From contig CAJUOC010000005.1 of the NCBI GenBank assembly GCA_910587925.1, positions 32,380 through 96,379 on the forward strand: 64,000 bases of DNA. Direction: 5' to 3'. The notes beneath the pieces are model-generated. The model searched no databases and was not told where the DNA came from. It was given only the letters and a program-made list of their open reading frames with translations. The DNA is from an uncultured Muribaculaceae bacterium (lineage in GTDB: Bacteria > Bacteroidota > Bacteroidia > Bacteroidales > Muribaculaceae). Position 1 is the stretch's first letter. The number at the start of each line of letters is the position of its first letter. Shown one piece after another: positions 7,689-16,772 of this stretch. A program made the position numbers and the translations under genes.

Positions 7689-9008
7689 TCAAAGCTGCGA
7701 AGGATTGTCAGTAGCGATATTCTCGGGCAGCGACGAGAGCTCGCGGCGTATGGTCTCGTCGGCATCGTTCTTGCGGGCGGCCCATCGCGAGGCCGAGAGC
7801 ATGATGCCCAGGGCGATGGATGTGGCTATGATGCTGGTGCCGCCCTTGGAGATGAGCGGCAGCGGCTGGCCCGACACCGGGAATACTCCCGTGACGATAC
7901 AGATATGGAAGAGAGCCTGCAGGCAGATGACCAGCGCGCAGCCTATCACCAGCAGGCATGGCAGGGTGCTCTTGAATACCATCGCCAGCCGCCCCGCCCT
8001 GCCCAGCAGGAAGAGATACAGCGCCAGCACAAAGATGGCGACGGCCGCGCCCAGCTCCTCGACCACGATGGCGTAGATATAGTCGGAAAATGCCAGGGGC
8101 AGGCGGGCGTTCTCGCGCGAGTTGCCGATACCGGCGCCGGTGAGACCGCCGTGTGCCTGGGCGATGTAGGAGAGCTGCTCCTGCTTGTTTTGGTCGGTGA
8201 TGGGGTCGAGCGACTTGTTGAAGCGCATGTGGCTGCGGATGCGCTGCGACCATATCTGGAAGCGGTTTTCGCCGTCGTAGAGCTTGACGGCCTCGGTCTG
8301 GTTGATTTTTGCCAGGGCTATCTCCTCCTCGGTGAGCGGACGGTCGCCGCTTGTGACGGCCTTGAAGAGCACGGCACACCCGCCGATAAGCGCGTAGGCC
8401 AGGAAGACGTATCCGAGCTTGCGCCAGCTCACACCGCCCACGAGCATCATGCAGATGGATATACCCATGAGCAGCAGGGTGTTGGTGAGTCCGTGGCTGA
8501 AGAGCAGTCCCGAGCAGAAAAGCACCAGCACGGCACACTGTATCACACCCGAGCGGGTGGTGTCGGTGGTACCCTTGAGGCGGTTGTTGGCCAGTATCCA
8601 CGCGATGCCCAGCGCCACAGCGAGCTTCAGAAACTCAGCCGGCAGCACCATCACCGGCCCCAGTTGCAGGCCGCGGCGGGCGCCGTTGATATTGACGCCC
8701 ACGGCCAGCACCATGATCATCATCACCACCGACACCACTACAAATATCGGTATGGCATAGTAGATATGGCGGAAGTGCATGCGCTGGATGGCCAGCATGA
8801 GTATGAATCCCATGGCCAGGAAGATGGCATGGCGTATGATGGGATCGTAGATGCGGCCCACGTGCACCTCCTGGCTGGAGGCGCTGAAGAGCTCGATTAC
8901 CGATACTATCACCAGGGCTATGTAGGAGCCCCATATGTAAGGGTCGACGCGGCTTACGGCCTTGGCGGCCGCCTCGCGGCCCGAGTCGGGAGTGAGAGAG
9001 ATATCCAT
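7689..9008 (-). CDS. ftsW: Lipid II polymerase FtsW (SEDS family)
   Basis: FtsW is the septal peptidoglycan glycosyltransferase that works with the transpeptidase FtsI. The 439-residue protein has about ten hydrophobic helices and the SEDS-family segment around LPLAFSDYIYAIVVEELGA and PLPLISKGGTSI, which form the conserved loop and helix ends near the active site. A long extracytoplasmic loop with charged residues (about 215-275) separates the two halves. It lies between murD (3 nt) and murG (2 nt), which distinguishes it from the elongation paralogue RodA. Confidence 0.96.
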   Translation of the reverse strand: MDISLTPDSGREAAAKAVSRVDPYIWGSYIALVIVSVIELFSASSQEVHVGRIYDPIIRHAIFLAMGFILMLAIQRMHFRHIYYAIPIFVVVSVVMMIMVLAVGVNINGARRGLQLGPVMVLPAEFLKLAVALGIAWILANNRLKGTTDTTRSGVIQCAVLVLFCSGLLFSHGLTNTLLLMGISICMMLVGGVSWRKLGYVFLAYALIGGCAVLFKAVTSGDRPLTEEEIALAKINQTEAVKLYDGENRFQIWSQRIRSHMRFNKSLDPITDQNKQEQLSYIAQAHGGLTGAGIGNSRENARLPLAFSDYIYAIVVEELGAAVAIFVLALYLFLLGRAGRLAMVFKSTLPCLLVIGCALVICLQALFHICIVTGVFPVSGQPLPLISKGGTSIIATSIALGIMLSASRWAARKNDADETIRRELSSLPENIATDNPSQL

Positions 9009-9011
9009 GTG

Positions 9012-10361
9012 TCAGGAAAGAGATTTCACCATGTTTTTGAATTGTGTGCCGCGGTCTTCGTAGCTGCGGAAGAGGTCGAAGCTGGCGCAGCACGGCGACA
9101 GAAGCACGGTGTCGCCCGCGACGGCGAGCGCGCGGCAGGCCTCGACGGCATCGCGGAGCGTATGGGTGTCGCGCAGGGGCAGGTCGGGACACTCCTTGCC
9201 AAAGAAGTCGATGATTTTCTCGTTGTGCAGGCCCATGGCGACGATGGCCTTCACGCGGCCGCGCACCAGAGGCAGTATCTCCGAGTAGTCGTTGCCCTTG
9301 TCTTTGCCGCCCAGGATGAGCACGGTGGGGCGCGTCATGCTCTGGAGGGCATAGAAGGTGGAGTTGACGTTGGTGGCCTTGGAGTCGTTGATCCACTCCA
9401 CGCCGCCGATGGTAGCGACAGGCTCCAGGCGGTGCTCGACGCCGGCAAAGTCGGCCAGGGCGGCGCGTATGTCGGCCGAGCGCACGTCCAGCAGGCAGGC
9501 GCTCAGGCCGGCGGCCATAGAGTTGTACACGTTGTGCAGGCCATGCAGGGCGAGGTCGGCCCGGGGCATCGAGAGCGACGAGCCGGGAGTGTTGAATATG
9601 AGATTGTCCTCGGCGTCGATATAGGCGGCGGTATCCTCCTCGCGGGTCTCGCCGAAGGGATAGCGGGTGGCCTCGACGGCGATGGCCTCGAGCTGACGGG
9701 TGATGACGGGGTCGTCTTGCCAGTATATGAAGGCATCCTCGGGAGTCTGATTGCGCAGGATGCGGAATTTAGCGTTGATGTAGCGCTGCATCTCGTAGCC
9801 GTAGCGGTCGAGATGGTCGGGGGTGATGTTGAGCATCACGGCGACATTGGCGCGGAAGTCATACATATCGTCGAGCTGAAACGAACTCAGCTCGATGACA
9901 TACACCTCGTGGGGCTCGCGGCTCACCTGGTAGGCCAGCGAGCGGCCGATGTTGCCGGCCAGGCCGCAGTCGATGCCGGCGCGGCTCAGTATGTGGTAGA
10001 TGAGGCTGGTGGTGGTGGTCTTGCCGTTGGAGCCGGTGATGCACACCATCTTGGCGTCGGTATAGCGGCCGGCAAACTCAATCTCGCTCACCACCTCGAT
10101 GCCGCGCTCGCGCACAGCCTTCACCACCGGGGCATCCTCGGGTATGCCGGGGCTCTTGACCACCGTGTCGGCCTGCAATATCCGCTCCATGGTGTGTGAG
10201 CCGCTCTCAAAGGCAATCTGCTCTCTGAGGAGTATGCCGCGGTATTTGTCGGAAATATTGCCCGAGTCGCTCACCAGCACGTCCATGCCGCGGTCTTTTG
10301 CCAGGATGGCGGCTCCCACGCCGCTCTCGCCGGCGCCGAGCACTACTATATTCTTTCTCAT
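9012..10361 (-). CDS. murD: UDP-MurNAc-L-alanine--D-glutamate ligase MurD
   Basis: MurD adds D-glutamate to UDP-MurNAc-L-Ala in the cytoplasm. The 449-residue protein has the N-terminal VVLGAGESGVGAAIL, the ATP-binding GSNGKTTTTSL, the central NITPDHLDRYG and the C-terminal WINDSKATNVNST motif, in the order expected for the family. The start overlaps the mraY stop by ATGA. The stop is 3 nt before ftsW. Confidence 0.97.
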   Translation of the reverse strand: MRKNIVVLGAGESGVGAAILAKDRGMDVLVSDSGNISDKYRGILLREQIAFESGSHTMERILQADTVVKSPGIPEDAPVVKAVRERGIEVVSEIEFAGRYTDAKMVCITGSNGKTTTTSLIYHILSRAGIDCGLAGNIGRSLAYQVSREPHEVYVIELSSFQLDDMYDFRANVAVMLNITPDHLDRYGYEMQRYINAKFRILRNQTPEDAFIYWQDDPVITRQLEAIAVEATRYPFGETREEDTAAYIDAEDNLIFNTPGSSLSMPRADLALHGLHNVYNSMAAGLSACLLDVRSADIRAALADFAGVEHRLEPVATIGGVEWINDSKATNVNSTFYALQSMTRPTVLILGGKDKGNDYSEILPLVRGRVKAIVAMGLHNEKIIDFFGKECPDLPLRDTHTLRDAVEACRALAVAGDTVLLSPCCASFDLFRSYEDRGTQFKNMVKSLS

Positions 10362-11611
10362 CTGATTTTAAGGGTTACAAAAGTCAATGCGGCCAGTATG
10401 ATGCCGATAATCCAGAATCGCACGGTGATTTTGGCCTCGGGGATGGGGGCTATCGGCCGCTGTATCAGGGCGTCGATACCGGCGTTGCCGGCCTTCTGGA
10501 AGTGATGGTGCAGCGGGGCCATCTTGAATATGCGGCGGCCGCCGGTGCGCTTGTAGTAGAGCACCTGCAGGGCCACCGAGAAGTCTTCGATATAGAATAG
10601 CGCCACCAGTATGGGCAGCAGCAGCTCCTTGTGTATGAGTATTGCAAACACGGCTATGATGCCGCCCAGAGTGAGCGAGCCGGTATCGCCCATGAATACC
10701 TGCGCCGGATAGGAGTTGTACCACAGAAATCCGATGAGGGCGCCGATGAAGGCGGCCATGTACACCACCAGCTCCTCGCTGCCCGGGATATACATGATAT
10801 TGAGGTATGCCGAGTAGACGACGCTGCCGCCCAGGTAAGCCATCACGGCCAGCGCCACGCCGGCTATGGCCGAGAGGCCGGCGGTCATGCCGTCGAGGCC
10901 GTCGTTGAGGTTGGCGCCGTTGGAGGTGGCTGTCACCAGAAACACCGCGATGAGCAGAAACACCACCCAGCCGCCTATCTCGCCGGCACGGTCGCCCATC
11001 CAGGAGGTCACCCAGGAGTAGTCGAAATTATTGTTTTTCACAAAGGGCAGTGTGGTCTCGGGCGAGTGAGTCACCGTCTCGGCGTACACCACCTCCTCGA
11101 CGCGCTCGGTCGATGCGTCGATTATCTCGGTATTCTGCACGATGACCATGTCGGGATTGAGATACATCGTGCCGGCCAGTATGATGGCGATACCTACCTG
11201 GCCGACAATCTTGTACTTGCCGGCGATGCCGTCTTTGTTGTGCTTGCGCAGCTTCTTGTAGTCGTCGAGAAAACCCAGCGTGCCCAGCCACAGGGTGGCA
11301 AAGAGCATCAGCAGCATGTACACGTTGGAGAGATTGCTCACCAGCAGGCAGGGCAGCACTATGGCCACTATGATGATGATGCCGCCCATGGTGGGGGTGC
11401 CGGTCTTCTTGGTCTGGCCCTCGAGGTCGAGGTTGCGCACAATCTCGCCCACCTGCATCAACTGCAGGCGCTCGATGATGCGGCGGCCGACAAATATTGC
11501 TATCACCATCGCCAGCACAAAGGCCAGCCCCGAGCGGAAGGTCACGTAGCCCATCAGTCGGGAGCCGGGCACGCCGGCCTCGCGGAGTATGTCAAAGAGA
11601 TAGTAAAACAT
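10358..11611 (-). CDS. mraY: Phospho-MurNAc-pentapeptide translocase MraY
   Basis: MraY makes lipid I from UDP-MurNAc-pentapeptide and undecaprenyl phosphate. The 417-residue membrane protein has about ten helices and the family motifs FLDDYKK (catalytic aspartates), NLNDGLDGMTAG and FMGDTGSLTLGG, and ends with PLHHHFQ. An insertion of about 50 residues around 170-220, also seen in other Bacteroidota MraY proteins, explains the length above the 360 residues of E. coli. It follows murE by 9 nt. Confidence 0.97.
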   Translation of the reverse strand: MFYYLFDILREAGVPGSRLMGYVTFRSGLAFVLAMVIAIFVGRRIIERLQLMQVGEIVRNLDLEGQTKKTGTPTMGGIIIIVAIVLPCLLVSNLSNVYMLLMLFATLWLGTLGFLDDYKKLRKHNKDGIAGKYKIVGQVGIAIILAGTMYLNPDMVIVQNTEIIDASTERVEEVVYAETVTHSPETTLPFVKNNNFDYSWVTSWMGDRAGEIGGWVVFLLIAVFLVTATSNGANLNDGLDGMTAGLSAIAGVALAVMAYLGGSVVYSAYLNIMYIPGSEELVVYMAAFIGALIGFLWYNSYPAQVFMGDTGSLTLGGIIAVFAILIHKELLLPILVALFYIEDFSVALQVLYYKRTGGRRIFKMAPLHHHFQKAGNAGIDALIQRPIAPIPEAKITVRFWIIGIILAALTFVTLKIR

Positions 11612-11620
11612 CTGGGTGGA

Positions 11621-13135
11621 TTATCTTGAGGATGCGAGCGTGCGGGCCTCGAAGGCAGCGGCTATCTCCTCGTGGTCGTCGAAGTGGATTTTGGTTGTGC
11701 CGATGATCTGATAGTCCTCGTGGCCCTTGCCGGCGATGAGTATCACGTCGCCGGGCGCGGCCATGCGGGCGGCGGTGCGTATGGCCGAGCGGCGGTCGGC
11801 AATCTCGAGGCAGCGGGCGGCCTCGGCTGCGTCGAGACCGGCTCTCATCTCGGAGAGGATGGCGGCGGGGTCTTCGCTGCGGGGATTGTCGGAGGTGAGG
11901 ATGACAGTGTCGGAGCGTCGCGCGGCCTCGCGCGCCATGATGGGACGCTTGCCGCGGTCGCGGTCGCCGCCGCAGCCACATACGGTGATGACCCGCGCCG
12001 AGCTGCCCTTGACCTCGGCGATGGTGTCGAGCACATTGACCAGCGCGTCGGGCGTATGGGCATAGTCGACTATGGCTGTGACGCCGTCGGAGGAGCGGAT
12101 CGGCTCAAAGCGGCCGTTGACCGGCCGCAGCTCGCTCATGGCCACCAAAACACGCCCGGCATCCCAGCCCATCAGCAGCGAGGCGCCGTAGACGGCGGCG
12201 AGATTGGAGGCGTTGAAGCGGCCGGCAAAGAGGGTCTCGACCTCGCGGCCGTTGAGCTCCAGCAGCATGCCGTCGATGCGGTCCTCGACCACACGGCAGC
12301 GGTAGTCGGCCTCGAGCCGCAGCGAGTATGTGTGGCACGAGGCGGCGGTATTCTGGAGCATCACCTCGCCGTTGCGGTCGTCGAGATTGGTCAGGGCAAA
12401 GGCGCCGCGGCCGAGCGAGTCGAAAAATGATTTCTTGGCCGCGAGGTATGCCGCCACCGTACCGTGGTAGTCGAGATGGTCGCGGGTGAGATTGGTGAAG
12501 ATGCCGCCGGCAAAGTCGAGCCCGGCGATGCGGTGCTGGGCGGCGGCGTGGCTGCTCACCTCCATGGCGGCGAAGTCGACCCGCTGCTCGACCATCACGG
12601 CCAGCAGGCGGTTGAGCTCGAGAGCGCCGGGGGTGGTGTGGTCGGCGGGCAGGCGCATGTCGCCGATACGGTTTTCGACGGTGGAGATGAGGCCTGCCTC
12701 GAGGCCCTGCAGGCGGGCCATCTCGTAGAGCAGGGTGGCGACGGTGGTCTTGCCGTTGGTGCCGGTGACGCCCACCAGCGCCAGGCGGCGCGAGGGATTG
12801 CCATACCACTCCGAGGCCAGCAGGCCCAGGGCGCGCTGGGTGTCGGGCACGAGCAGCCAGGTCACGGCAGGCGAGGGCTCGGCGGGCAGCTCCTCACACA
12901 CCACCACGGCGGCGCCGGCCTCCACGGCCTGCGGTATGAAGCGGTGGCCGTCGGCCACGGTGCCGCGCACGGCCACAAACATCGACCCCGGCACCACGGC
13001 GCGGGAGTCGTCGGTAAGAGCGCTCAGATCGCCCGCCGCCGGCAGCGGGGCGCCCGAGGCCTCGTATCCCAGAGGCTCCAGGGCCGCGGCGATGCGGCGG
13101 GGCGAGCGGTCGTATTTCGATTGAGGTTGGATCAT
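11621..13135 (-). CDS. murE: UDP-MurNAc-tripeptide synthetase MurE (diaminopimelate type)
   Basis: MurE adds the third stem residue to UDP-MurNAc-L-Ala-D-Glu. The 504-residue enzyme has GVTGTNGKTTVATLL (P-loop), NLTRDHLDYHGT and the C-terminal TSDNPRSEDP. The DNPR motif is the known signature of enzymes that use meso-diaminopimelate rather than lysine, which fits the wall chemistry of Bacteroidota. The start codon overlaps the ftsI stop in a TGATG arrangement, suggesting re-initiation. A mid-protein segment FAAMEVSSHAAAQHRI matches the substrate-binding region. Confidence 0.97.
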   Translation of the reverse strand: MIQPQSKYDRSPRRIAAALEPLGYEASGAPLPAAGDLSALTDDSRAVVPGSMFVAVRGTVADGHRFIPQAVEAGAAVVVCEELPAEPSPAVTWLLVPDTQRALGLLASEWYGNPSRRLALVGVTGTNGKTTVATLLYEMARLQGLEAGLISTVENRIGDMRLPADHTTPGALELNRLLAVMVEQRVDFAAMEVSSHAAAQHRIAGLDFAGGIFTNLTRDHLDYHGTVAAYLAAKKSFFDSLGRGAFALTNLDDRNGEVMLQNTAASCHTYSLRLEADYRCRVVEDRIDGMLLELNGREVETLFAGRFNASNLAAVYGASLLMGWDAGRVLVAMSELRPVNGRFEPIRSSDGVTAIVDYAHTPDALVNVLDTIAEVKGSSARVITVCGCGGDRDRGKRPIMAREAARRSDTVILTSDNPRSEDPAAILSEMRAGLDAAEAARCLEIADRRSAIRTAARMAAPGDVILIAGKGHEDYQIIGTTKIHFDDHEEIAAAFEARTLASSR

Positions 13136-15348
13136 CAGTTCTGACTAAGTGTTACGTTGATTTTTGTACCCGGCTTCACAGGCGAGCCTGCCTCGGGAGC
13201 CATGGCGGTGACATATCCCGTGCCCGAGAAATTGACCCTCAGGCCGGCGCTCTCGAGGCGCACCAGCGCCTCGCGTATGCCCAGGCCGGTCACGTCGGGC
13301 ACAGTGCCCTCGGGCGTGGGCCTGGGCGTGCGCAGCAGCCCCAGGCGACGGCCGTCAAGGGCCAGCAGCGAGCGCATGGTGGCGTGGCGGTCGGGGTCGT
13401 TGGAGCCGTAGAGGGTGGGGTGGGTGGCGCCCTTGGCCGGGGGAGCCTCGTCCAGAGAGGTCACATTGTCGAGCATACCGCGCGAGTAGAGCTTGAGGGC
13501 AAAGTTGCGCAGCACCGTGCCGCTGGTAGCGGCCGGGCCGTAGGGGCCCTGCGGGTCGCTTATCACCACGATGCAGGTATACTTGGGATTGTCGTAAGGG
13601 AAAAATCCGCAGAAGGCCACGCGGTTGTGCTTGCCCTCGCGGTATCCGCCCTTGAAGGGTATCGAGGTGAGTATCAGGCGACCGTCTTTGTCGCGTGGGC
13701 GCTCCAGGGCGATGCCGGCCGTGCCGGTCTTGCCGGCAATCTCCACGATGTCGTTGCGCAGGCCCTTGGCGGTGCCGCCCTCGCCCCATACCACCGAGTG
13801 CATCATGCGGCGCAGGATGGCGGCGTTTTCCTCAGAGCAGATGCGGTCGCGCACGTAGCTCACCGGGATAACGGAGTCGGTGCCGTCGGGGCGGCGCATG
13901 GCCTTGATGAGGCGCGGGCGCACAAAGCGGCCGTCGTTGGCGATGGCATTGTATATGGCGCAGGTGTAGAGCGGTGGCACCTGGGTGGCGTAGCCGAATA
14001 TCATGCGCGAGAGCGACACGCGGCCACCGGCGCGGGGGTCGAGCGTGGGGAAGTACGGCGGACGCTCGCGGGCCATGCCGGTATTGAAGCGGTCGAAGAA
14101 TCCCAGCTCGCGCAGGTCGGCGCGGAAGTCGTTGAGGGTGGAGTCGGAGTAGTGGGGGGCGATGAGCTTGGTCATGCCGATATTTGACGAGTACTCCATG
14201 AAGCGGCTCACGGGCAGCGAGGCGGGCGAGTGGGTGTCGCGGATGGGCTTGCCGCCGGCATACGCGTAGCTGTGGCCGATGGGGTAGGTGGCGTTGAGGT
14301 TGACCCAGCCCTTGTTGAGGGCGTTGAGCATCGAGATGACCTTGATGACCGAGCCGGGCTCGTATGCCTGCACGATATGGTTCATGGCCTCGATGTATCC
14401 GCCGCGGCCGCTCACGGTGTCGCGGTCGAGGTTTGATATGGCCTTGATGTCGCCGGTGGCCACCTCCATCACCATGGCGCTGCCCCACTCGGCCTTGCAC
14501 TCGACCAGGGTGCGGCCCAGCTCATGCTCCAGGATGTCTTGCATGGTGATGTCGATGGTGGTGGTGAGGGTGGTGCCGTTGCGCGGCGGCTCGGTGGTCC
14601 AGAAAGAGGAGCCGCGGGTGAAGAGCACGCGGGCGGCGCGGCCCGGGCGGCCGTAGAGCATCGTGTCCAGAGCCTGCTCCAGGCCCGAGATGCCGCGTAT
14701 CTCGGGATTGGCGGCGGTCTCGCCCACACGGCCGATGCTCAGGCGGGCCATGTCGCCATAGGGGTAGCGGCGCAGCAGCACGCGCTCGGTGGTGAGGCCG
14801 GTGCGGTTGCGGTTTTTCCAGCGGCGGAAGTAGGGGAAACGCTTCACGCGCTCGACCTCCTCAAAGGGGATGTGCTTGAGCACCAGATACGAGCGCGAGC
14901 GCTTGGCCTTGGGCTTGCGCATCGGCGCATACAGATGCTCATACCACTGGGCGCGGGTGCGCCGCGGGTAATAGCGGGCCAGCGTATCGGCCAACGAGTC
15001 GAGGCTCTCGAGATAGCGCAGCTCGTTGAGCTTGGAGGCGCGGAAGTCGATGCGCACGTTGTAGTAGTGGAGATTGGTGGCCAGTATGCTGCCGTCGCTG
15101 GCGAGTATCTCGCCGCGCAGGGGCTGCACGGGGATGGTGTCGTTGAGGCTCATGCGGCCCTTGGCGTTCCAGGCGTCGGCGTGTATCACGGTGGTGTTGA
15201 TGAGCATGATCACGCACAGGCCCGATACAAAAAGCAGCAGCGCCGATATCAGGGTATATCTGGCGCGGATATGGCGGCGGCGGGTGCGGGGCTGCGATGC
15301 GCCCTTGCGGCCGGGGAGCAGGCGGAGGATGAAGTCAGGGATTTTCAT
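13135..15348 (-). CDS. ftsI: Septal penicillin-binding protein FtsI/PBP3 with one PASTA domain
   Basis: This is the class B transpeptidase that cross-links septal peptidoglycan with FtsW. The 737-residue protein has one N-terminal transmembrane helix (about 25-45), a PBP dimerisation region, and a transpeptidase domain with S-V-I-K (in EPGSVIKVISML), S-S-N (in MEYSSNIGM) and KTGT (in AGKTGTAG). A single C-terminal PASTA domain, from VPDVTGLGIREAL to the end, is unlike E. coli FtsI and common in Bacteroidota. The start at 15348 overlaps ftsL by 14 nt; a longer form would re-read ftsL. Confidence 0.96.
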   Translation of the reverse strand: MKIPDFILRLLPGRKGASQPRTRRRHIRARYTLISALLLFVSGLCVIMLINTTVIHADAWNAKGRMSLNDTIPVQPLRGEILASDGSILATNLHYYNVRIDFRASKLNELRYLESLDSLADTLARYYPRRTRAQWYEHLYAPMRKPKAKRSRSYLVLKHIPFEEVERVKRFPYFRRWKNRNRTGLTTERVLLRRYPYGDMARLSIGRVGETAANPEIRGISGLEQALDTMLYGRPGRAARVLFTRGSSFWTTEPPRNGTTLTTTIDITMQDILEHELGRTLVECKAEWGSAMVMEVATGDIKAISNLDRDTVSGRGGYIEAMNHIVQAYEPGSVIKVISMLNALNKGWVNLNATYPIGHSYAYAGGKPIRDTHSPASLPVSRFMEYSSNIGMTKLIAPHYSDSTLNDFRADLRELGFFDRFNTGMARERPPYFPTLDPRAGGRVSLSRMIFGYATQVPPLYTCAIYNAIANDGRFVRPRLIKAMRRPDGTDSVIPVSYVRDRICSEENAAILRRMMHSVVWGEGGTAKGLRNDIVEIAGKTGTAGIALERPRDKDGRLILTSIPFKGGYREGKHNRVAFCGFFPYDNPKYTCIVVISDPQGPYGPAATSGTVLRNFALKLYSRGMLDNVTSLDEAPPAKGATHPTLYGSNDPDRHATMRSLLALDGRRLGLLRTPRPTPEGTVPDVTGLGIREALVRLESAGLRVNFSGTGYVTAMAPEAGSPVKPGTKINVTLSQN

Positions 15349-15670
15349 GGTCGAGGGAGATATGGTATGGCGGGCGCTCCTGTATGCGCAGGCCCAGATG
15401 GAGGGTGTCGACGAGCTGCTGCATGGAGCGCTCGCAGGTGGCCGACATGTACAGGGCACGCTCGCGCTGTGTCTCGGTGCGGGCCACCTCGAGGCGGCGG
15501 GTGAGCACCCCGACGGTCTCCATCGCCGTCACACAGTCAAAGCGCACCGAGATATATCCCAGGGCAAAGAATACCACGAGCACCACCACCGGGAAGTGGC
15601 GCAGGAAAAAGTGGGAGCTGACGCCCTCCACCATGTAGTCTGATGCAAATTTCCTTATCTTGTCTTTCAT
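15335..15670 (-). CDS. ftsL: FtsL-like division protein
   Basis: The 111-residue product has a short basic N-terminus, one transmembrane helix (about 27-45, FPVVVLVVFFALGYISV) and a following helical stretch rich in heptad-like R/E/L residues (VLTRRLEVARTETQRERAL), the topology of FtsL. Sequence identity in this family is low, so the name rests on topology and on position between rsmH and ftsI. It would join FtsQ and FtsB-like partners in activating FtsWI. It lies 31 nt after rsmH. Confidence 0.82.
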   Translation of the reverse strand: MKDKIRKFASDYMVEGVSSHFFLRHFPVVVLVVFFALGYISVRFDCVTAMETVGVLTRRLEVARTETQRERALYMSATCERSMQQLVDTLHLGLRIQERPPYHISLDHENP

Positions 15671-15701
15671 CTTGCAGGAGAGAGTGTGTGCTGTGCCGGG
15701 G

Positions 15702-16613
15702 TCAGGCGATGCGCTCGGCCACGCGCAGCTTGGCGCTGCGGCTGCGGGGATTGGCCTCGACCTCGGCGGCGTCGGCCGTCACGGGTTTGGAGCCGCAGGG
15801 GCGCAGGGGGGTATGGGCGCGGCCGTAGATGTCTTTTTCGAGGCGGCCCTCAAAGTTGCCGCTGCGCATGAAATTTTTCACGAGGCGGTCTTCGAGCGAG
15901 TGGTAGGTGATGATGGCGAGGCGGCCGCCGGGGCGCAGCACCTCGAGGGAGGCGGTAAGGAAGCGGCGCAGGGCGTCGAGCTCGCCGTTGACCTCGATGC
16001 GCAGGGCCTGGAACACGCAGGCGAGCTCTTTTTTCTGACGGCGGGGGTCGATGAGGGGCTCGAGCACCTCGAGCAGACGGCTCACACGCTCGATGCGGCC
16101 TGCCGAGCGGGCGCGCACGATGGCGGCGGCCATGCGGCGGGCGCCCTGCACCTCGCCGTAGAGGCGCAGTATGTCGGCGAGGCGCTCCTCGGGGTAGTCG
16201 TTGATGACCTCGACGGCGGTGAGGCGGGCGCGGCGGTTCATGCGCATGTCGAGGCGGGCGTCGGCGCGGAATGAAAATCCGCGGTCGGCCTCGTCGAAGT
16301 GATGAAATGACACTCCGAGGTCGGCCAGGATGCCGTCGACGCTCTCCACGCCGTAGAAGCGCAGGAAGTTGGCCAGATAGCGGAAGTTGCCCCATACCAT
16401 GGTGAGGCGGGGGTCGGCGTCGGCGCGGGCGATGGCGTCGCTGTCCTGGTCGAAGCCGAAGAGGCGCCCGTCGCGGCCCAGAGCGGCGAGGATGGCACGC
16501 GAGTGGCCGCCGCCGCCGTAGGTGGCGTCGACATACACGCCGCCCGGCCGCACATCAAGCGCGGCGATAGTCTGAGGCAACAAAGCCGGTATATGATAAA
16601 CTTCCTGACTCAT
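15702..16613 (-). CDS. rsmH: 16S rRNA m4C1402 methyltransferase RsmH
   Basis: RsmH (MraW) methylates N4 of C1402 in 16S rRNA using S-adenosylmethionine. The 303-residue enzyme begins with YHIPALLPQTI, has the SAM-binding DATYGGGGHS, GFDQDSDAI and GILADLGVSFHHFD, and the C-terminal GGRLAIITYHSLEDRLVK that is diagnostic for the family. The start at 16613 (MSQEVY) is chosen; seven more in-frame codons upstream have no family match. It is the first gene of the division cluster. The usual upstream neighbour mraZ is missing; the next gene is nadB in the same direction. Confidence 0.96.
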   Translation of the reverse strand: MSQEVYHIPALLPQTIAALDVRPGGVYVDATYGGGGHSRAILAALGRDGRLFGFDQDSDAIARADADPRLTMVWGNFRYLANFLRFYGVESVDGILADLGVSFHHFDEADRGFSFRADARLDMRMNRRARLTAVEVINDYPEERLADILRLYGEVQGARRMAAAIVRARSAGRIERVSRLLEVLEPLIDPRRQKKELACVFQALRIEVNGELDALRRFLTASLEVLRPGGRLAIITYHSLEDRLVKNFMRSGNFEGRLEKDIYGRAHTPLRPCGSKPVTADAAEVEANPRSRSAKLRVAERIA

Positions 16614-16655
16614 AGCACATTGCCCGGCAGCCATAGGGCCGCTTTTCGGGCTTGT

Positions 16656-16687
16656 AAAGTTAGGAATTTTTCGTGTCTGTTTACAAA
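16656..16687 (-). promoter_or_regulatory. Probable promoter of the dcw operon
   Basis: On the minus strand TTTG (16687-16684) is followed after 20 nt by TAACTTTA (16663-16656). This matches the Bacteroidota consensus TTTG-N19/20-TAnnTTTG except for the last base. Transcription would begin near 16651, about 38 nt before the rsmH start. The -33 element lies in the loop of the hairpin at 16675-16698. Confidence 0.5.
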
Positions 16688-16704
16688 TGAAAACAGACTT
16701 TTTT
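16675..16704. other. Perfect 8-bp hairpin with T6 on the plus strand
   Basis: GTCTGTTT (16675-16682) and AAACAGAC (16691-16698) form a perfect stem with an 8-nt loop, followed on the plus strand by six T. It looks like an intrinsic terminator for the plus strand, although no plus-strand gene leads into it. It overlaps the proposed rsmH promoter, so it could instead be an operator-like palindrome. Confidence 0.45.
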
Positions 16705-16718
16705 CGCCGCGCCGCGGC

Positions 16719-16760
16719 AAAAAGTTATTAACACGGTGATTTTGCGGAGCCTGCCGTGTT
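16719..16760 (-). terminator. Possible terminator after nadB
   Basis: On the minus strand AACACGG (16760-16754) pairs with CCGTGTT (16736-16730) and is followed after a short spacer by TTTTT (16723-16719). It lies just after the nadB stop at 16773 and before the division-cluster promoter, which is where the upstream operon should end. The loop is 17 nt, so the hairpin is only moderately stable. Confidence 0.45.
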
Positions 16761-16772
16761 TACAATTGCAAA

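Noticed and set aside
2388..10199. Long open frames on the plus strand opposite the ftsZ-ftsA and ftsW-murD genes
   Set aside because: They arise from the high GC content and strong third-position bias of the real minus-strand genes. They lack domains, and their composition is repetitive (G, A, V, H rich).
16725..16733. DnaA-box-like TTATTAACA upstream of rsmH
   Set aside because: It is a lone site and lies inside the terminator-like hairpin region after nadB; no cluster or AT-rich stretch accompanies it.
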